Source of the DNA: Crambe crambe | Lineage: Eukaryota; Porifera; Demospongiae; Poecilosclerida; Crambeidae | Reading direction: 5' to 3' | Assembly: GCA_963924555.1 (NCBI GenBank) | Contig: OZ004582.1 | Coordinates: forward strand, 9,085,927 to 9,149,926 | Length of the DNA: 64,000 bases | Part shown: one piece after another, positions 31,652 to 41,761 of the stretch | Layout of the letters: each line of letters starts with the position of its first letter | Numbering within the stretch: the first letter of the stretch is position 1 | Notes under the pieces: generated by a model | Database searches by the model: none | What the model was told of the DNA's origin: nothing | Seen by the model: only the letters and a program-made list of their open reading frames with translations | Translations under genes and position numbers: made by a program

Positions 31652-33388
31652 ATGAGTATGCTGGTAGTTCTATTTCTTACTTTAGGTACAGTGATGGCTA
31701 CAGCAGGTTTTACTATGGAGGATCATGTTAGTGATGGCTTTGCTAAAGCAAAATTTAATGGTTCGAGTGAAGTAGAGTGTGATCAGCTATCAATTAATTT
31801 TGGTGAGTGTATCAACTATAATGATACAAACAGTGTGATATATAGTGGGCGTTGTCCCTATATTTACAAGCTTTATATAAACAACTCCATTATATTGTAT
31901 GGAAATGCAATTAAATTCAATGTGACCTCCTGCTCTCAACTGAATGAAGTGATATGTGGTCAACTCAACAGAGAAGGACTCTTGTGCAGTAAGTGCAAGG
32001 CAGGATATGGTCCGGACCTTTACTCCAGGTCTTCCAGTTGTGTGCCATGCAATGGATACTCTCATGGGAAATGGATTCTCTATTTCGTTCTACTACTCAC
32101 TCCTCTGACGATATTCTTCCTCATAATTATCATTTTCAACGTGCGTGCCACCTCACCACCCTTCACTGCCTTCCTATTATTCTGCCAAATTTTCACCAAT
32201 ATGTATAGAACGAATCCAGATCCCTATATCCGAATGTACGTTGAAAACACTATCAGTCCTTATGTGTATAAACTGGTCTTCACAGTAATTGATATCTGGA
32301 GTCTGGACTTCTTCAGATACCAGCTTATTGGTCCGATATGTGTAAGCAGTAGTCTTTCAAACCTCCAAGTTTTAATGCTCGAACTCATTCCACCTTTCTA
32401 TCTTCTCATTTTGATGGTTTTGACCTATATGCTGATTGAACTACATGCTAGGAATGTGCGTGTGATTGTCCAACTATGGAAGCCTTTCAACAGGTGTGTG
32501 GTTAAGCTGAGACGAACTTATGACCCCAGAGCATCCATCTTTAATGCATTTGCAACTTTTCTACTTCTGTCGTATTCTAGTATTCTAGTTATTAGCAGTC
32601 ACTCTGTGTACAATGTAGCTGTGTATGATCCATTCAGATTTGTAAGGTTATATATCAATCCCAATAAGTCTACTTCCAGCAAATTGCCACATTTCATACC
32701 TGTTATAATTCTGTTGGTATTCTTAACTATTTCCCCAATATTGATCCTGGCTTTGTACCCTATCAAACGCATTCAGAAGATTTTCTTCTTGCTCTGTTGC
32801 AAGGACATCCGTTGCCTGAAGTCCTTTGTGGATGCCTTCCAGGGTCACTATAAAGATGGGACCAATGGAACACGTGACTACAGGGCTATGGCAAGCCTTC
32901 AGTTCATCAGCAGGGCCATATTGGCTTACAATTATTGGCAGAGTGGTGGCAGTAAGAATGCTCAAATAATGTCACATGTGAAATTTAACGTTATTTTAAT
33001 GATGTGTTTATCTACTTGCTACCTTGCCATTCGACCATACAAAAAGAAGTACATGAATGTCATTGAAGGGGTTTTATACACATTTACTGCAATATTGATG
33101 CTCTTACTTGAAGCAATTAAAATCAGACAGGATTGGCTTCATCTCGCTATAATGCATTCAATACTGGTAATGATATTACTACCCTCATTGATCATACTTA
33201 TCATATTTGTAAAGAAATTGGTATTTCAGTCCAAAACGTTGAGTAAGTTTTGTTATCGTTTGAAGAACCATCTCTTTAAGAGGAAAGAAAGTGCTGGTGT
33301 TCCAGTAATGGATGAAGAGAACCTTCCACACAGATTGACTTCTCCTAATGAATATACATCACTTACGTACGTACGTAGCCAAAAGTGA
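31652..33388 (+). CDS. Array multi-pass membrane protein, 578 aa (type 1, unit 2)
   Basis: Duplicate of 14655-16394. The signal peptide is identical, and from TSCSQ onward only a handful of residues change (for example VDVND to VAVYD, TSIK to TSSK, CYFAI to CYLAI, ETIK to EAIK). The intervening ectodomain has changed much more: three residues are lost before ECDQ, NGK becomes NSV, PYVYK becomes PYIYK, and NDSIMLYWNTIK is replaced by YINNSIILYGNAIK, two residues longer with a shifted sequon. The DNA here (GGGCGTTGTCCC) matches the 57-codon fragment rather than the sister gene, which suggests conversion from that lineage. The TACG-extended tail (TYVRSQK) is kept. Confidence 0.9.
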   Translation: MSMLVVLFLTLGTVMATAGFTMEDHVSDGFAKAKFNGSSEVECDQLSINFGECINYNDTNSVIYSGRCPYIYKLYINNSIILYGNAIKFNVTSCSQLNEVICGQLNREGLLCSKCKAGYGPDLYSRSSSCVPCNGYSHGKWILYFVLLLTPLTIFFLIIIIFNVRATSPPFTAFLLFCQIFTNMYRTNPDPYIRMYVENTISPYVYKLVFTVIDIWSLDFFRYQLIGPICVSSSLSNLQVLMLELIPPFYLLILMVLTYMLIELHARNVRVIVQLWKPFNRCVVKLRRTYDPRASIFNAFATFLLLSYSSILVISSHSVYNVAVYDPFRFVRLYINPNKSTSSKLPHFIPVIILLVFLTISPILILALYPIKRIQKIFFLLCCKDIRCLKSFVDAFQGHYKDGTNGTRDYRAMASLQFISRAILAYNYWQSGGSKNAQIMSHVKFNVILMMCLSTCYLAIRPYKKKYMNVIEGVLYTFTAILMLLLEAIKIRQDWLHLAIMHSILVMILLPSLIILIIFVKKLVFQSKTLSKFCYRLKNHLFKRKESAGVPVMDEENLPHRLTSPNEYTSLTYVRSQK

Positions 33389-33955
33389 GAGCCAACTACC
33401 TCCTTCCCATCCATTAACTCTGACTTAATTATTCATGTAAAATACGTACTTTTACGTAGTCATGATGCGTTTACTTTTTATCATTGTAAACATATTATTA
33501 CTCTCTTTTGTTATTTTTTAATATTCCTATCTTTTACTTATGACTGCAACAGCTATTGTACAATGGTCAATTTTTCGATCACATAGCTATGCAGTTATTA
33601 CTAACAAGGTCAAAAATGTCATCATCACGATTGTCTTTGTTATTTTTTCTTAGCATTCATAGATGTTATAACTGCAACAGCAATGAAAACTTTCAATCAC
33701 TTAGTTATGTATAGTTATTACTAACAAGGTCAAAAATGTCATCATGTCTTTCTTAGATGTGATTATAACTGCAACAGCTATGATAGCTGATGAAAATTTG
33801 TCACTTTTTCAATGAAATTGTGATAACCACCTTTTGCGCATGTGTAGCTTTACACTAATATTTTGACTCGGTGTCTGAATTTAACAAAAACAGCGCGGTA
33901 CGAGCATATCTATGAGCATACTATAATATCTTTCTCTCTCCAGACATTCAAAGTT
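33389..33955 (+). promoter_or_regulatory. Spacer with damaged promoter
   Basis: Counterpart of 16395-17002. GCGCATGCG has become GCGCATGTG (33837-33845). A deletion of about 38 bp after GAGCATAC removes the CTTATC and TATATAAAA segment present at 16942-16950. TATAATATC remains, closer to the ATG at 33956. Confidence 0.75.
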
Positions 33956-35674
33956 ATGGATATTCTGGTATTCCTACTTCTTACTTCAGCTATAGCATGT
34001 ACAGGACATGTTGGTGATGTCTTTGTTAAAGCAAATGGCTCGACTGAAGCAGACCAGATGCAGTGTGATCAGGTGAATACTTATATTGGTGGGTGTGTGA
34101 ACTACAATGATAGGAATAGCATGATATATAGTGGGCATTGTCCCTACGTTTACAAGCTTAATGACCTCATTATGTTGCGATGGAACGCAATTAGTCTTAA
34201 TGTGACCTCCTGCTCTCAACTGAATGAAGCAATGTGTGGTCAACTCAACAGAGAAGGACTCTTGTGCAGTAAGTGCAAGGCAGGATATGGTCCGGACCTT
34301 TACTCCAGGTCTTCCAGTTGCGTGCCATGTAATGGATATTCTCATTGGAAATGGATTCTCTATTTCGTTCTACTACTCACTCCTCTGACGATATTCTTCC
34401 TCATAGTCATCATTTTCAATATGCGTGCCACCTCACCACCCTTCACTGCCTTTGTGCTCTTCTGTCAACTCTTCACTGAAACGTATAGAATGAATCCAAG
34501 TCCATATATCCGAATGTATGTTGAAAACTATATTAGTCCTTATGTGTATAAACTGGTCTTCACAGTAATTGATATCTGGAGTCTGGACTTCTTCAGATAC
34601 CAGCTTATTGGTCCAATATGTGTAAGCAGTAGTCTTTCAAACATCCAAACATTAATGCTTGAATTAATTCCACCTCTCTATCTCCTTATATTGATGGTTT
34701 TGACCTATATGCTGATAGAACTACATGCTAGAAATGTGTATGCGATTGTCCAACTGTGGAAGCCTTTCAACAAGTGTGTGGCTAAGCTGAGACGAACTTA
34801 TGACCCCAAAGCATCCATCTTTAATGCATTTGCAACTTTTCTACTTCTGTCGTATTCAAGTATTCTAGTTATTGGCACTCGCTCTGTGTATGATGTAAAT
34901 ATCAATGTACAGAATTCAGTTTCGGGATTCCCAATTCGAAGGTTATATCATGATCCCAACAAGCCTATCTCCAGCAAATTGCCATATTTCATACCTGTTA
35001 TAATTCTATTGATATTCTTAACTATTTCCCCAATACTAATTCTGGCTTTATACCCCATCAAACGCATACAGAAAGTTTTGTTCCTATTCTGTTGCAAGGA
35101 TATTCGTTGCTTGAAGTCCTTTGTGGATGCCTTCCAGGGTCACTATAAAGATGGGGCCAATGGAACACGTGACTACAGGGCCATGGCAAGCCTTCAGTTC
35201 ATCGGCAGGGTAGTATTGGTTTATAATTATTGGCAGAGTGACAGTAATGTCGTTCCAATTCTGTCGAATATGAAATATAACATTATTCTATTGCTGTGTT
35301 TGTCCACTTGCTACTTAGTCATTCAACCATACAAGAAGAAGTATATGAATATTGTTGAAGGTGTCCTGTACATATTCGCTGCAATAGTGATGCTTTTACT
35401 TGGAACGTTTAAATTCAAGCTGGATCGCCCTCATCGTGCTGAGATGTATATAAGGCTGGTACTGATATTACTACCCTCATTGATTGTAATCACCTTATTT
35501 GTAAAGAAATTGATGGAGATGGCATTTCCGACCAAAACTTTGAGTAAAATTCGTTATTGCTTGAAGAAATGTCTGCTCAAAAGGAATGAAAGTGCTGATG
35601 TTGCAATAGTGGTTGAAGAGTGCCTTCCACACAGACTGACTTCTCCTAATGAGTATACACCACTTAAAAGCTAA
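33956..35674 (+). CDS. Array multi-pass membrane protein, 572 aa (type 2, unit 2)
   Basis: Duplicate of 17003-18721. The ATG at 33956 aligns with the sister start; the open frame runs 31 codons further upstream, but without an ATG and through promoter DNA. Differences are few and scattered: LLIS to LLTS, NST to NSM (loses one sequon), LQW to LRW, FVFFC to FVLFC, FLLCC to FLFCC and KKYV to KKYM. All Cys of the ectodomain and the NEYTPLKS tail remain. The coding sequence is intact although its promoter is not, so expression may differ from the sister gene. Confidence 0.9.
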   Translation: MDILVFLLLTSAIACTGHVGDVFVKANGSTEADQMQCDQVNTYIGGCVNYNDRNSMIYSGHCPYVYKLNDLIMLRWNAISLNVTSCSQLNEAMCGQLNREGLLCSKCKAGYGPDLYSRSSSCVPCNGYSHWKWILYFVLLLTPLTIFFLIVIIFNMRATSPPFTAFVLFCQLFTETYRMNPSPYIRMYVENYISPYVYKLVFTVIDIWSLDFFRYQLIGPICVSSSLSNIQTLMLELIPPLYLLILMVLTYMLIELHARNVYAIVQLWKPFNKCVAKLRRTYDPKASIFNAFATFLLLSYSSILVIGTRSVYDVNINVQNSVSGFPIRRLYHDPNKPISSKLPYFIPVIILLIFLTISPILILALYPIKRIQKVLFLFCCKDIRCLKSFVDAFQGHYKDGANGTRDYRAMASLQFIGRVVLVYNYWQSDSNVVPILSNMKYNIILLLCLSTCYLVIQPYKKKYMNIVEGVLYIFAAIVMLLLGTFKFKLDRPHRAEMYIRLVLILLPSLIVITLFVKKLMEMAFPTKTLSKIRYCLKKCLLKRNESADVAIVVEECLPHRLTSPNEYTPLKS

Positions 35675-37189
35675 TTGCAATTGTGGTTTCACAACATAGT
35701 AATCTCGCGCGGGCCAGACTCTCACTGGCAGCATAGACTATAGAGGTTCCAGAATGGACTGGAAATGATTAATTACATCCGCCTTGCGGTGTTCCGTATA
35801 TTTATGGTAATACTTACCGGATATTGTATTCTGGGCCGGCTGTTTCCATCAATTAATTAACTGTCTAGTGAATTTCTACAACCAAATATGTACCCAAAAT
35901 GGATAAAAACAATACCATGCAACACTGCAAACTTTATATGATATAGTTAGCTCTTCACACCATAATAATTTATTAGGAACCCTCCGATAAAGGGTCCGAG
36001 AAAAGGACAGCCTTCCAACAAAGGACACTCTTTTGGGTCCCTTCCCATAGCATCAGCTAGTACATTTCAACCTCCAAGAAAAGGATAGCCTCTCTACAAA
36101 GGACAAGGTGGCTGATTCCAAAATGTCCTTTACTCGGAGGTTCCACTAGTTATGTGTGTCTATAGTATACTGCGTGGTGCAGAGTTCAGTGATCCTGTTT
36201 TGTCAAACCAGTTTTGCTGACTGTTCAGTGTTTAAGATGAGTTTTTGAATAGCTAGTTGATAAAGGCTATCATTACTTCTTAGACGAGTCATTTAGGAGC
36301 ATTTTTTTGTTATAATAAGCCCGCTCAAAATTAAAAAAAAGATGAAGATGAACATCTGTGTGGTCAGTTTCAAGTGTGTGTATAACCATAACAATCTTGA
36401 AAAAATGCATACAGTACACACTTTCACTTTTAAGAGTGTAGCTAGCTATAGAGATGTTATTTTTTTGTACTACATATTTTGCATGTTTTCAAGATTGTTA
36501 TGGTTATACACATAGCTATGTCAAACTCAATTTACTGAATGGATTTTCATCTTCATGTCATCATTATAAACCTGTTATAGTTTGTTGTTGTTTTTTATTG
36601 GTTTGTTTGTTTGTTATTCATGCATAGCTATTAGTTATAAATGCAACAAGTTGCTATGACAATGGAAATTAGTTGACCTTTCAATTGTAAACCAACCTAT
36701 TAGTTAGTTAGTACATTACCCACACCATTAGGCTGTATTCATATGTAGGTAAGTGTAGGAATAACTTTCTGATAGGTGCATGGCAAGCTAGAATGTATTT
36801 CCTCATCTTATACTAATTCATGGTTCGGTTGGCATGCTAGCTAGCATGTCCACACTGAGTGGGCATATAGTTGATCACAAGTCCTTATAGATCGAGTTAC
36901 GTATTATTGACTCATCCAGAAAATAACTTTAATGATATTCATGAGACTAACCTTAATACTAAACCAGTTGACAAGGTAAATATAGTGGATCACTAGTCTG
37001 GGCATAGATGAGATATTGTGCACTTGAGGGGACAACTTAAGGATTAATGAGTAAACTGACATAGCTATAATGATCACCACATAATGTAGCTAAGCATTCA
37101 CTATCCACTGTCCAAGTTCTGGACACCATAGCTAGTTTAATGGCTGAATCACATGGGGTATCCCACTTCGAATAACATGAAGATGAAAT
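35675..37189. other. Gene-free spacer, unit 2
   Basis: Counterpart of 18722-20250, with the MITE at about 35976-36147 and the TIR element at about 36364-36520. A short deletion near 36330 removes a TAGCTAACACCTC stretch. Confidence 0.6.
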
Positions 37190-37307
37190 TCCATTAGGTC
37201 AGTTTTGAGTCTAACATGTGTGACATCTTGAAATATGATAAATAAAATAGCTAAATACAAAAACAACAATAAAAACTAACAACATACCTAACTTTATAGC
37301 TATAAAA
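37190..37307 (+). promoter_or_regulatory. Array promoter, TCCATTAG/TATA class
   Basis: TCCATTAGGTCAGTTTT is at 37190-37206 and TATAAAA at 37301-37307, with the same spacing as at 20251-20368. Confidence 0.7.
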
Positions 37308-37355
37308 TCAAGGGACACTAGCTAGCTATACTGCTCTGGCAACTATAAGAAAATT

Positions 37356-39056
37356 ATGATTAGTCAACTTCTGTTTTACTCCACAATGCTTATGCTTGCT
37401 ACAGCAATGATTGGTGAGAACTTTACTAACACAAGCAGTGGAGCAAACCAGCTGAAATGTTACCGTGTATCAACTACTATTGGTGACTGCATCAGCTACG
37501 ATAATACAAGTCATGTGATATATCAAGGAAATTGTCCCTATATTTACAAGTTTAACTCACACGTGTATCAAAAAAATCAGATGATCAATTTTAATGTGAC
37601 TTCCTGCTCTCAACTGAATGAAGTGATGTGTGGTCAACTCAACAGAGAAGGACTCTTGTGCAGTAAGTGCAAGGCAGGATATGGTCCGGACATTTACTCC
37701 AGGTCCTCCAGTTGTGGGCCATGCAATGGATATTCTCATTGGAAATGGATTCTCTATTTCGTTCTACTACTCACTCCTCTGACGATATTCTTCCTCATAG
37801 TCATCATTTTCAATGTGCGTGCCACCTCACCACCCTTCACTGCCTTCGTATTATTCTGCCAAATTTTCACCAATATGTATAGAATGAATCCAAGTCCCTA
37901 TATCCGAATATACATTGAAAACTATATCAGTCCCTATGTGTATAAGCCAGTGTTCACAGTTATTGATGTCTGGAGTCTGGACTTCTTCAGATACCAGCTA
38001 ATTGATCCAATGTGTGTAAGCAATAATGTTTCAAACATCCAAGTATTAATATTGGAGCTTATCCCTCCTGTTTATATCTTCATCTTGATACTCTTAACCT
38101 ATATGCTGATTGAACTACATGCTAAAAATGTGTATGTGATTGTCCAACTATGGAAGCCTTTCAACAAGTGTGTGGCTAGGCTGAGACGAACTTATGACCC
38201 CAAAGCATCCATCTTCAATGCATTTGCAACTTTTCTACTTCTGTCGTACTCTAGTGTCCTAGTTATTGGGTTTCACTCCATGTTCAATGTAAAAATATAC
38301 ACTTCTTCACCTCCTGCCTTTTACAGACTGTATTATGATCCCAACGAGCCCATCTCAAGAAAATTACCACATTTTATACCTGTTATAATCCTATTGGCAA
38401 TTCTTACAATATCTCCTATACTCATTCTAATACTATACCCTATCAAACGCATTCGGAAGATTTTCTTCCTACTCTGTTGCAAGGACATCCGTTGCCTGAA
38501 GTCCTTTGTGGATGCCTTCCAGGGTCACTATAAAGATGGGACCAATGGAACACGTGACTACAGGGCTATGGCAAGCCTTCAGTTCATCATCAGGGCTGTA
38601 TTAGTCTATAATCATTGGAAGGACGATACTTATATACTTCCAATAACAACACATCATAGGTATAACATTATAGCATTGATATGTCTATCCGTTAGCTATT
38701 TTGCTATTCAACCCTACAAGAAGAAATATATGAACACCATTGAAGGTCTTTCATACAGCTATGCAGCTATATTACTAATGCTACTTGAAGAATTCAAGTT
38801 CATGCTAGACGCCCCTCATTATGTCTTAATGTATTCAATGTTAGTGTTTATATTACTTCCCTCATTGATTATCATGGCCATATTTGCTAAAAGACTGACA
38901 AACATGATGTCTCAATCCAAATGTTTGAGTAAGTTTCATCAACGTTTGAAGAACTGTCTGTTCAAGAAGAAAGGAAGTTCTGATGCTCCGATAGCAATTG
39001 AAGAGAACCTTCCACACAGATTGACTTCTCCTAATGAATATACACCACTTAGTTAA
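37356..39056 (+). CDS. Array multi-pass membrane protein, 566 aa (type 3, unit 2)
   Basis: Duplicate of 20417-22117 with an identical ectodomain and membrane core. The only residue changes are near the C-terminus (MAIFAKRLTNMMSQ and LFKKKG). They bring this copy closer to types 4 and 5 in the same stretch, as expected from gene conversion. It keeps SCGPC and NEYTPLS. The upstream promoter elements are also conserved, so both copies are probably usable. Confidence 0.9.
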   Translation: MISQLLFYSTMLMLATAMIGENFTNTSSGANQLKCYRVSTTIGDCISYDNTSHVIYQGNCPYIYKFNSHVYQKNQMINFNVTSCSQLNEVMCGQLNREGLLCSKCKAGYGPDIYSRSSSCGPCNGYSHWKWILYFVLLLTPLTIFFLIVIIFNVRATSPPFTAFVLFCQIFTNMYRMNPSPYIRIYIENYISPYVYKPVFTVIDVWSLDFFRYQLIDPMCVSNNVSNIQVLILELIPPVYIFILILLTYMLIELHAKNVYVIVQLWKPFNKCVARLRRTYDPKASIFNAFATFLLLSYSSVLVIGFHSMFNVKIYTSSPPAFYRLYYDPNEPISRKLPHFIPVIILLAILTISPILILILYPIKRIRKIFFLLCCKDIRCLKSFVDAFQGHYKDGTNGTRDYRAMASLQFIIRAVLVYNHWKDDTYILPITTHHRYNIIALICLSVSYFAIQPYKKKYMNTIEGLSYSYAAILLMLLEEFKFMLDAPHYVLMYSMLVFILLPSLIIMAIFAKRLTNMMSQSKCLSKFHQRLKNCLFKKKGSSDAPIAIEENLPHRLTSPNEYTPLS

Positions 39057-39575
39057 AGACTAAAACTGATTAATTTTTATTGCTAGCTAAAGTGAGAACC
39101 ACTTGTAGATATTAGGTTGTTCAAAAAATTTTTTTAATTTTTTTACTATTTTTTTGTTTTGTTGAATTCATAGCTGTTAGCTACTTAGCTAACTGCTATA
39201 GCTATAATGAAATTTTAACTTGTTAATCTAAAAAAACTGTCTGTACAGAATCCTAATACTATAGGCATAATTCTAGCTATGTTAGCTATAATAACTCAAG
39301 TATAGGAGCATACTCTTTTTTAATGTTGTTGTTGTTGTTTTTTTCAGCAATAGTGATGGTGTAGCTAGCAAGCTGGCATGCATTTCAAACTAGATGAAGT
39401 TGAAAATCCATTAGATCAGTTTTCGACGTATTAAGAATAAAAACATTAGCTACCTACCTACGCACACTCAATTTGCACAGTAGGCTATAAAATGAAGAGA
39501 ATATTTGGTTGCTAGCTAGCTTCTCTGAGTTCATTCCTGGCATACAATACTGAGCTATAACAAAACTAAGGAATC
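39057..39575 (+). promoter_or_regulatory. Spacer with TCCATTAG/TATA promoter
   Basis: TCCATTAGATCAGTTTT is at 39407-39423 and TATAAAA at 39486-39492. About 19 bp of T-rich DNA near 39120 is missing relative to unit 1. Confidence 0.65.
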
Positions 39576-41285
39576 ATGACCAACATTCTGATTCTCTCCT
39601 GGACTTTTATGTTTGTTACAGCAATGAATGTCGATGAAAACTTTACCAACACAAGTGAAGATTCAAATGGAGCAAACCAGTTGAAATGTTACAACAATGT
39701 ACGGACAACTATTGGCAACTGCATCAGTTATGATAATATAAGTGATGTGATATATACAGGAGATTGTCCTTATGTTTATAAGTTTAACTCACACATTTAT
39801 CGAAAGAAACAGGAAAAAGTCTATTTTAATGTGACCTGCTGCTCTCAACTGAATGAAGTGATGTGTGGTCAACTCAACAGAGAAGGACTCTTGTGCAGTA
39901 AGTGCAAGGCAGGATATGGTCTAGACCTTTACTCCAGGTCTTCCAGTTGCATGCCATGCAATGGATATTCTCATTGGAAATGGATTCTCTATTTCGTTCT
40001 ACTACTCACTCCTCTGACGATATTCTTCCTCATAGTCATCATTTTCAATGTGCGTGCCACCTCACCACCCTTCACTGCCTTTGTACTCTTCTGTCAACTC
40101 TTCACCAATATGCATAGAATGAATCCAAATCCCTATAACCGAATATACATTGAAAACTATATTAGTCCATATGTGTATAAACCAGTGTTCACAGTTATTG
40201 ATGTCTGGAGTCTGGACTTCTTCAGATGCATTCCAATATGTGTAAGCAGTAGTCTTTCAAACATCCAAGTATTAATGCTCGAACTCATTCCACCTTTCTA
40301 TCTTCTCATTTTGATAGTCTTAACATATATGCTGATTGAACTACATGCTAGAAATGTGTATGTGATTGTCCAACTATGGAAGCCTTTCAACAAGTGTGTG
40401 GCTAAGCTGAGACGATCTTATGACCCCAAGGCATCCATCTTTAATGCATTTGCGACTTTTCTACTTCTGTCGTATTCTAGTATCTTAGTTATTGGGTTTC
40501 ACTCCATGTTCTATGTAAAAATATACACTTCTTCACCTCCTGCCTTTTACAGACTGTATTATGATCCCAACAAGCCTATCGCAAGTAAATTACCACATTT
40601 TATACCTGTTATAATCCTATTGGCAATTCTTACAGTATCTCCTATACTCATTCTAATCTTATACCCTATCAAACGCATTCGGAAGATTTTTTTCCTACTC
40701 TGTTGCAAGGACATCCGTTGCCTGAAGTCCTTTGTGGATGCCTTCCAGGGTCACTATAAAGATGGGACCAATGGAACACGTGACTACAGGGCCTTAGCGA
40801 GCTTTCAGTTCATCATCAGGGCTGTATTAGTTTATAATCATTGGAAGGACGATGAAACTTACATGCTTCCGATAGTAACAAGTCTCAGGGATAACATTAT
40901 AGTTTTGATATGTCTATCTGTTGGCTATTTCACCATTCAACCCTACAAGAAGAAATACATGAACACTATTGAAGGTCTTTTATACAGCATTGCTGCTATA
41001 TTACTAATGCTACTTGGAGGGTTCAAATTTCGGCAAGATGTTCCTCACTATGCCTTAATGTATCTGATACTAATATTTATATTACTTCCCTCATTGATTA
41101 TCATGGCCATATTTGCTAAAAGACTGACAAACATGATGTCACGATCCAAATTTTTGAGTAAGATTCATCAAAGTTTGAAGAACCATTTGTTCAAGAAGGA
41201 AGGAAGTGCTGATGCTCCGATAGCAATTGAAGAGAACCTTCCACACAGATTGACTTCTCCTAATGAATATACACCACTTAGTTAA
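39576..41285 (+). CDS. Array multi-pass membrane protein, 569 aa (type 4, unit 2)
   Basis: Duplicate of 22656-24365 and intronless. Residue changes are CPYIY to CPYVY, NVYMI to NVYVI, KIHRS to KIHQS and SADALIA to SADAPIA. The last two move toward the family consensus or away from it independently, so no direction can be assigned. The FFRCIPICV loop deletion and extra Cys are shared with the sister gene, so they predate the duplication. Confidence 0.9.
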   Translation: MTNILILSWTFMFVTAMNVDENFTNTSEDSNGANQLKCYNNVRTTIGNCISYDNISDVIYTGDCPYVYKFNSHIYRKKQEKVYFNVTCCSQLNEVMCGQLNREGLLCSKCKAGYGLDLYSRSSSCMPCNGYSHWKWILYFVLLLTPLTIFFLIVIIFNVRATSPPFTAFVLFCQLFTNMHRMNPNPYNRIYIENYISPYVYKPVFTVIDVWSLDFFRCIPICVSSSLSNIQVLMLELIPPFYLLILIVLTYMLIELHARNVYVIVQLWKPFNKCVAKLRRSYDPKASIFNAFATFLLLSYSSILVIGFHSMFYVKIYTSSPPAFYRLYYDPNKPIASKLPHFIPVIILLAILTVSPILILILYPIKRIRKIFFLLCCKDIRCLKSFVDAFQGHYKDGTNGTRDYRALASFQFIIRAVLVYNHWKDDETYMLPIVTSLRDNIIVLICLSVGYFTIQPYKKKYMNTIEGLLYSIAAILLMLLGGFKFRQDVPHYALMYLILIFILLPSLIIMAIFAKRLTNMMSRSKFLSKIHQSLKNHLFKKEGSADAPIAIEENLPHRLTSPNEYTPLS

Positions 41286-41761
41286 AGACTAAAACTGATT
41301 TTATAGCTACGTAGCTAGCTAAAGTGAGAACCACTTGTAGATATTAGATTTTCAAAAAAAAACTTTTATAATTTTTTTACCTTTTTTTTTTTGTTATGAT
41401 AGCATTCTAATTCATAGCTGTTAGCTACTTAGCTAGCTAACTGCTATAGCTATAATGAGATATTAATTTGTTAATCAAAAAAAAATGTCTGTACAGAATC
41501 CTAATACTATAGGTGTAATTCTAGCTATGTTATTCAGCTAACTGAAGCTGTAGCTATAACAACTCTATAGGAGCATACTTTTTTTTAATGTTGTTTTTTT
41601 TTTCAGCTATAGTGATGGTGTAGCTAGCAAGCTGGCATGCATTTCAAACAAGATGAAGTTGAAAATCCATTAGATCATTTTTCGAATAAAAACATAGCTA
41701 CCTACACACACTCAATTTATACAGTAGGCAATAAAATAATGGTTGCTAGCTAGCTACTCTC
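41286..41761 (+). promoter_or_regulatory. Spacer with decayed promoter
   Basis: Counterpart of 24366-24841. It contains the TCCATTAG element but no usable start codon or signal peptide. Confidence 0.55.

Noticed and set aside
20618..37739. - strand ORFs of 60-120 codons opposite each array ectodomain (e.g. 17033-17392, 20618-20800, 37557-37739)
   Set aside because: They are antisense shadows of the conserved juxtamembrane coding sequence. They repeat in every copy because the sense DNA does.
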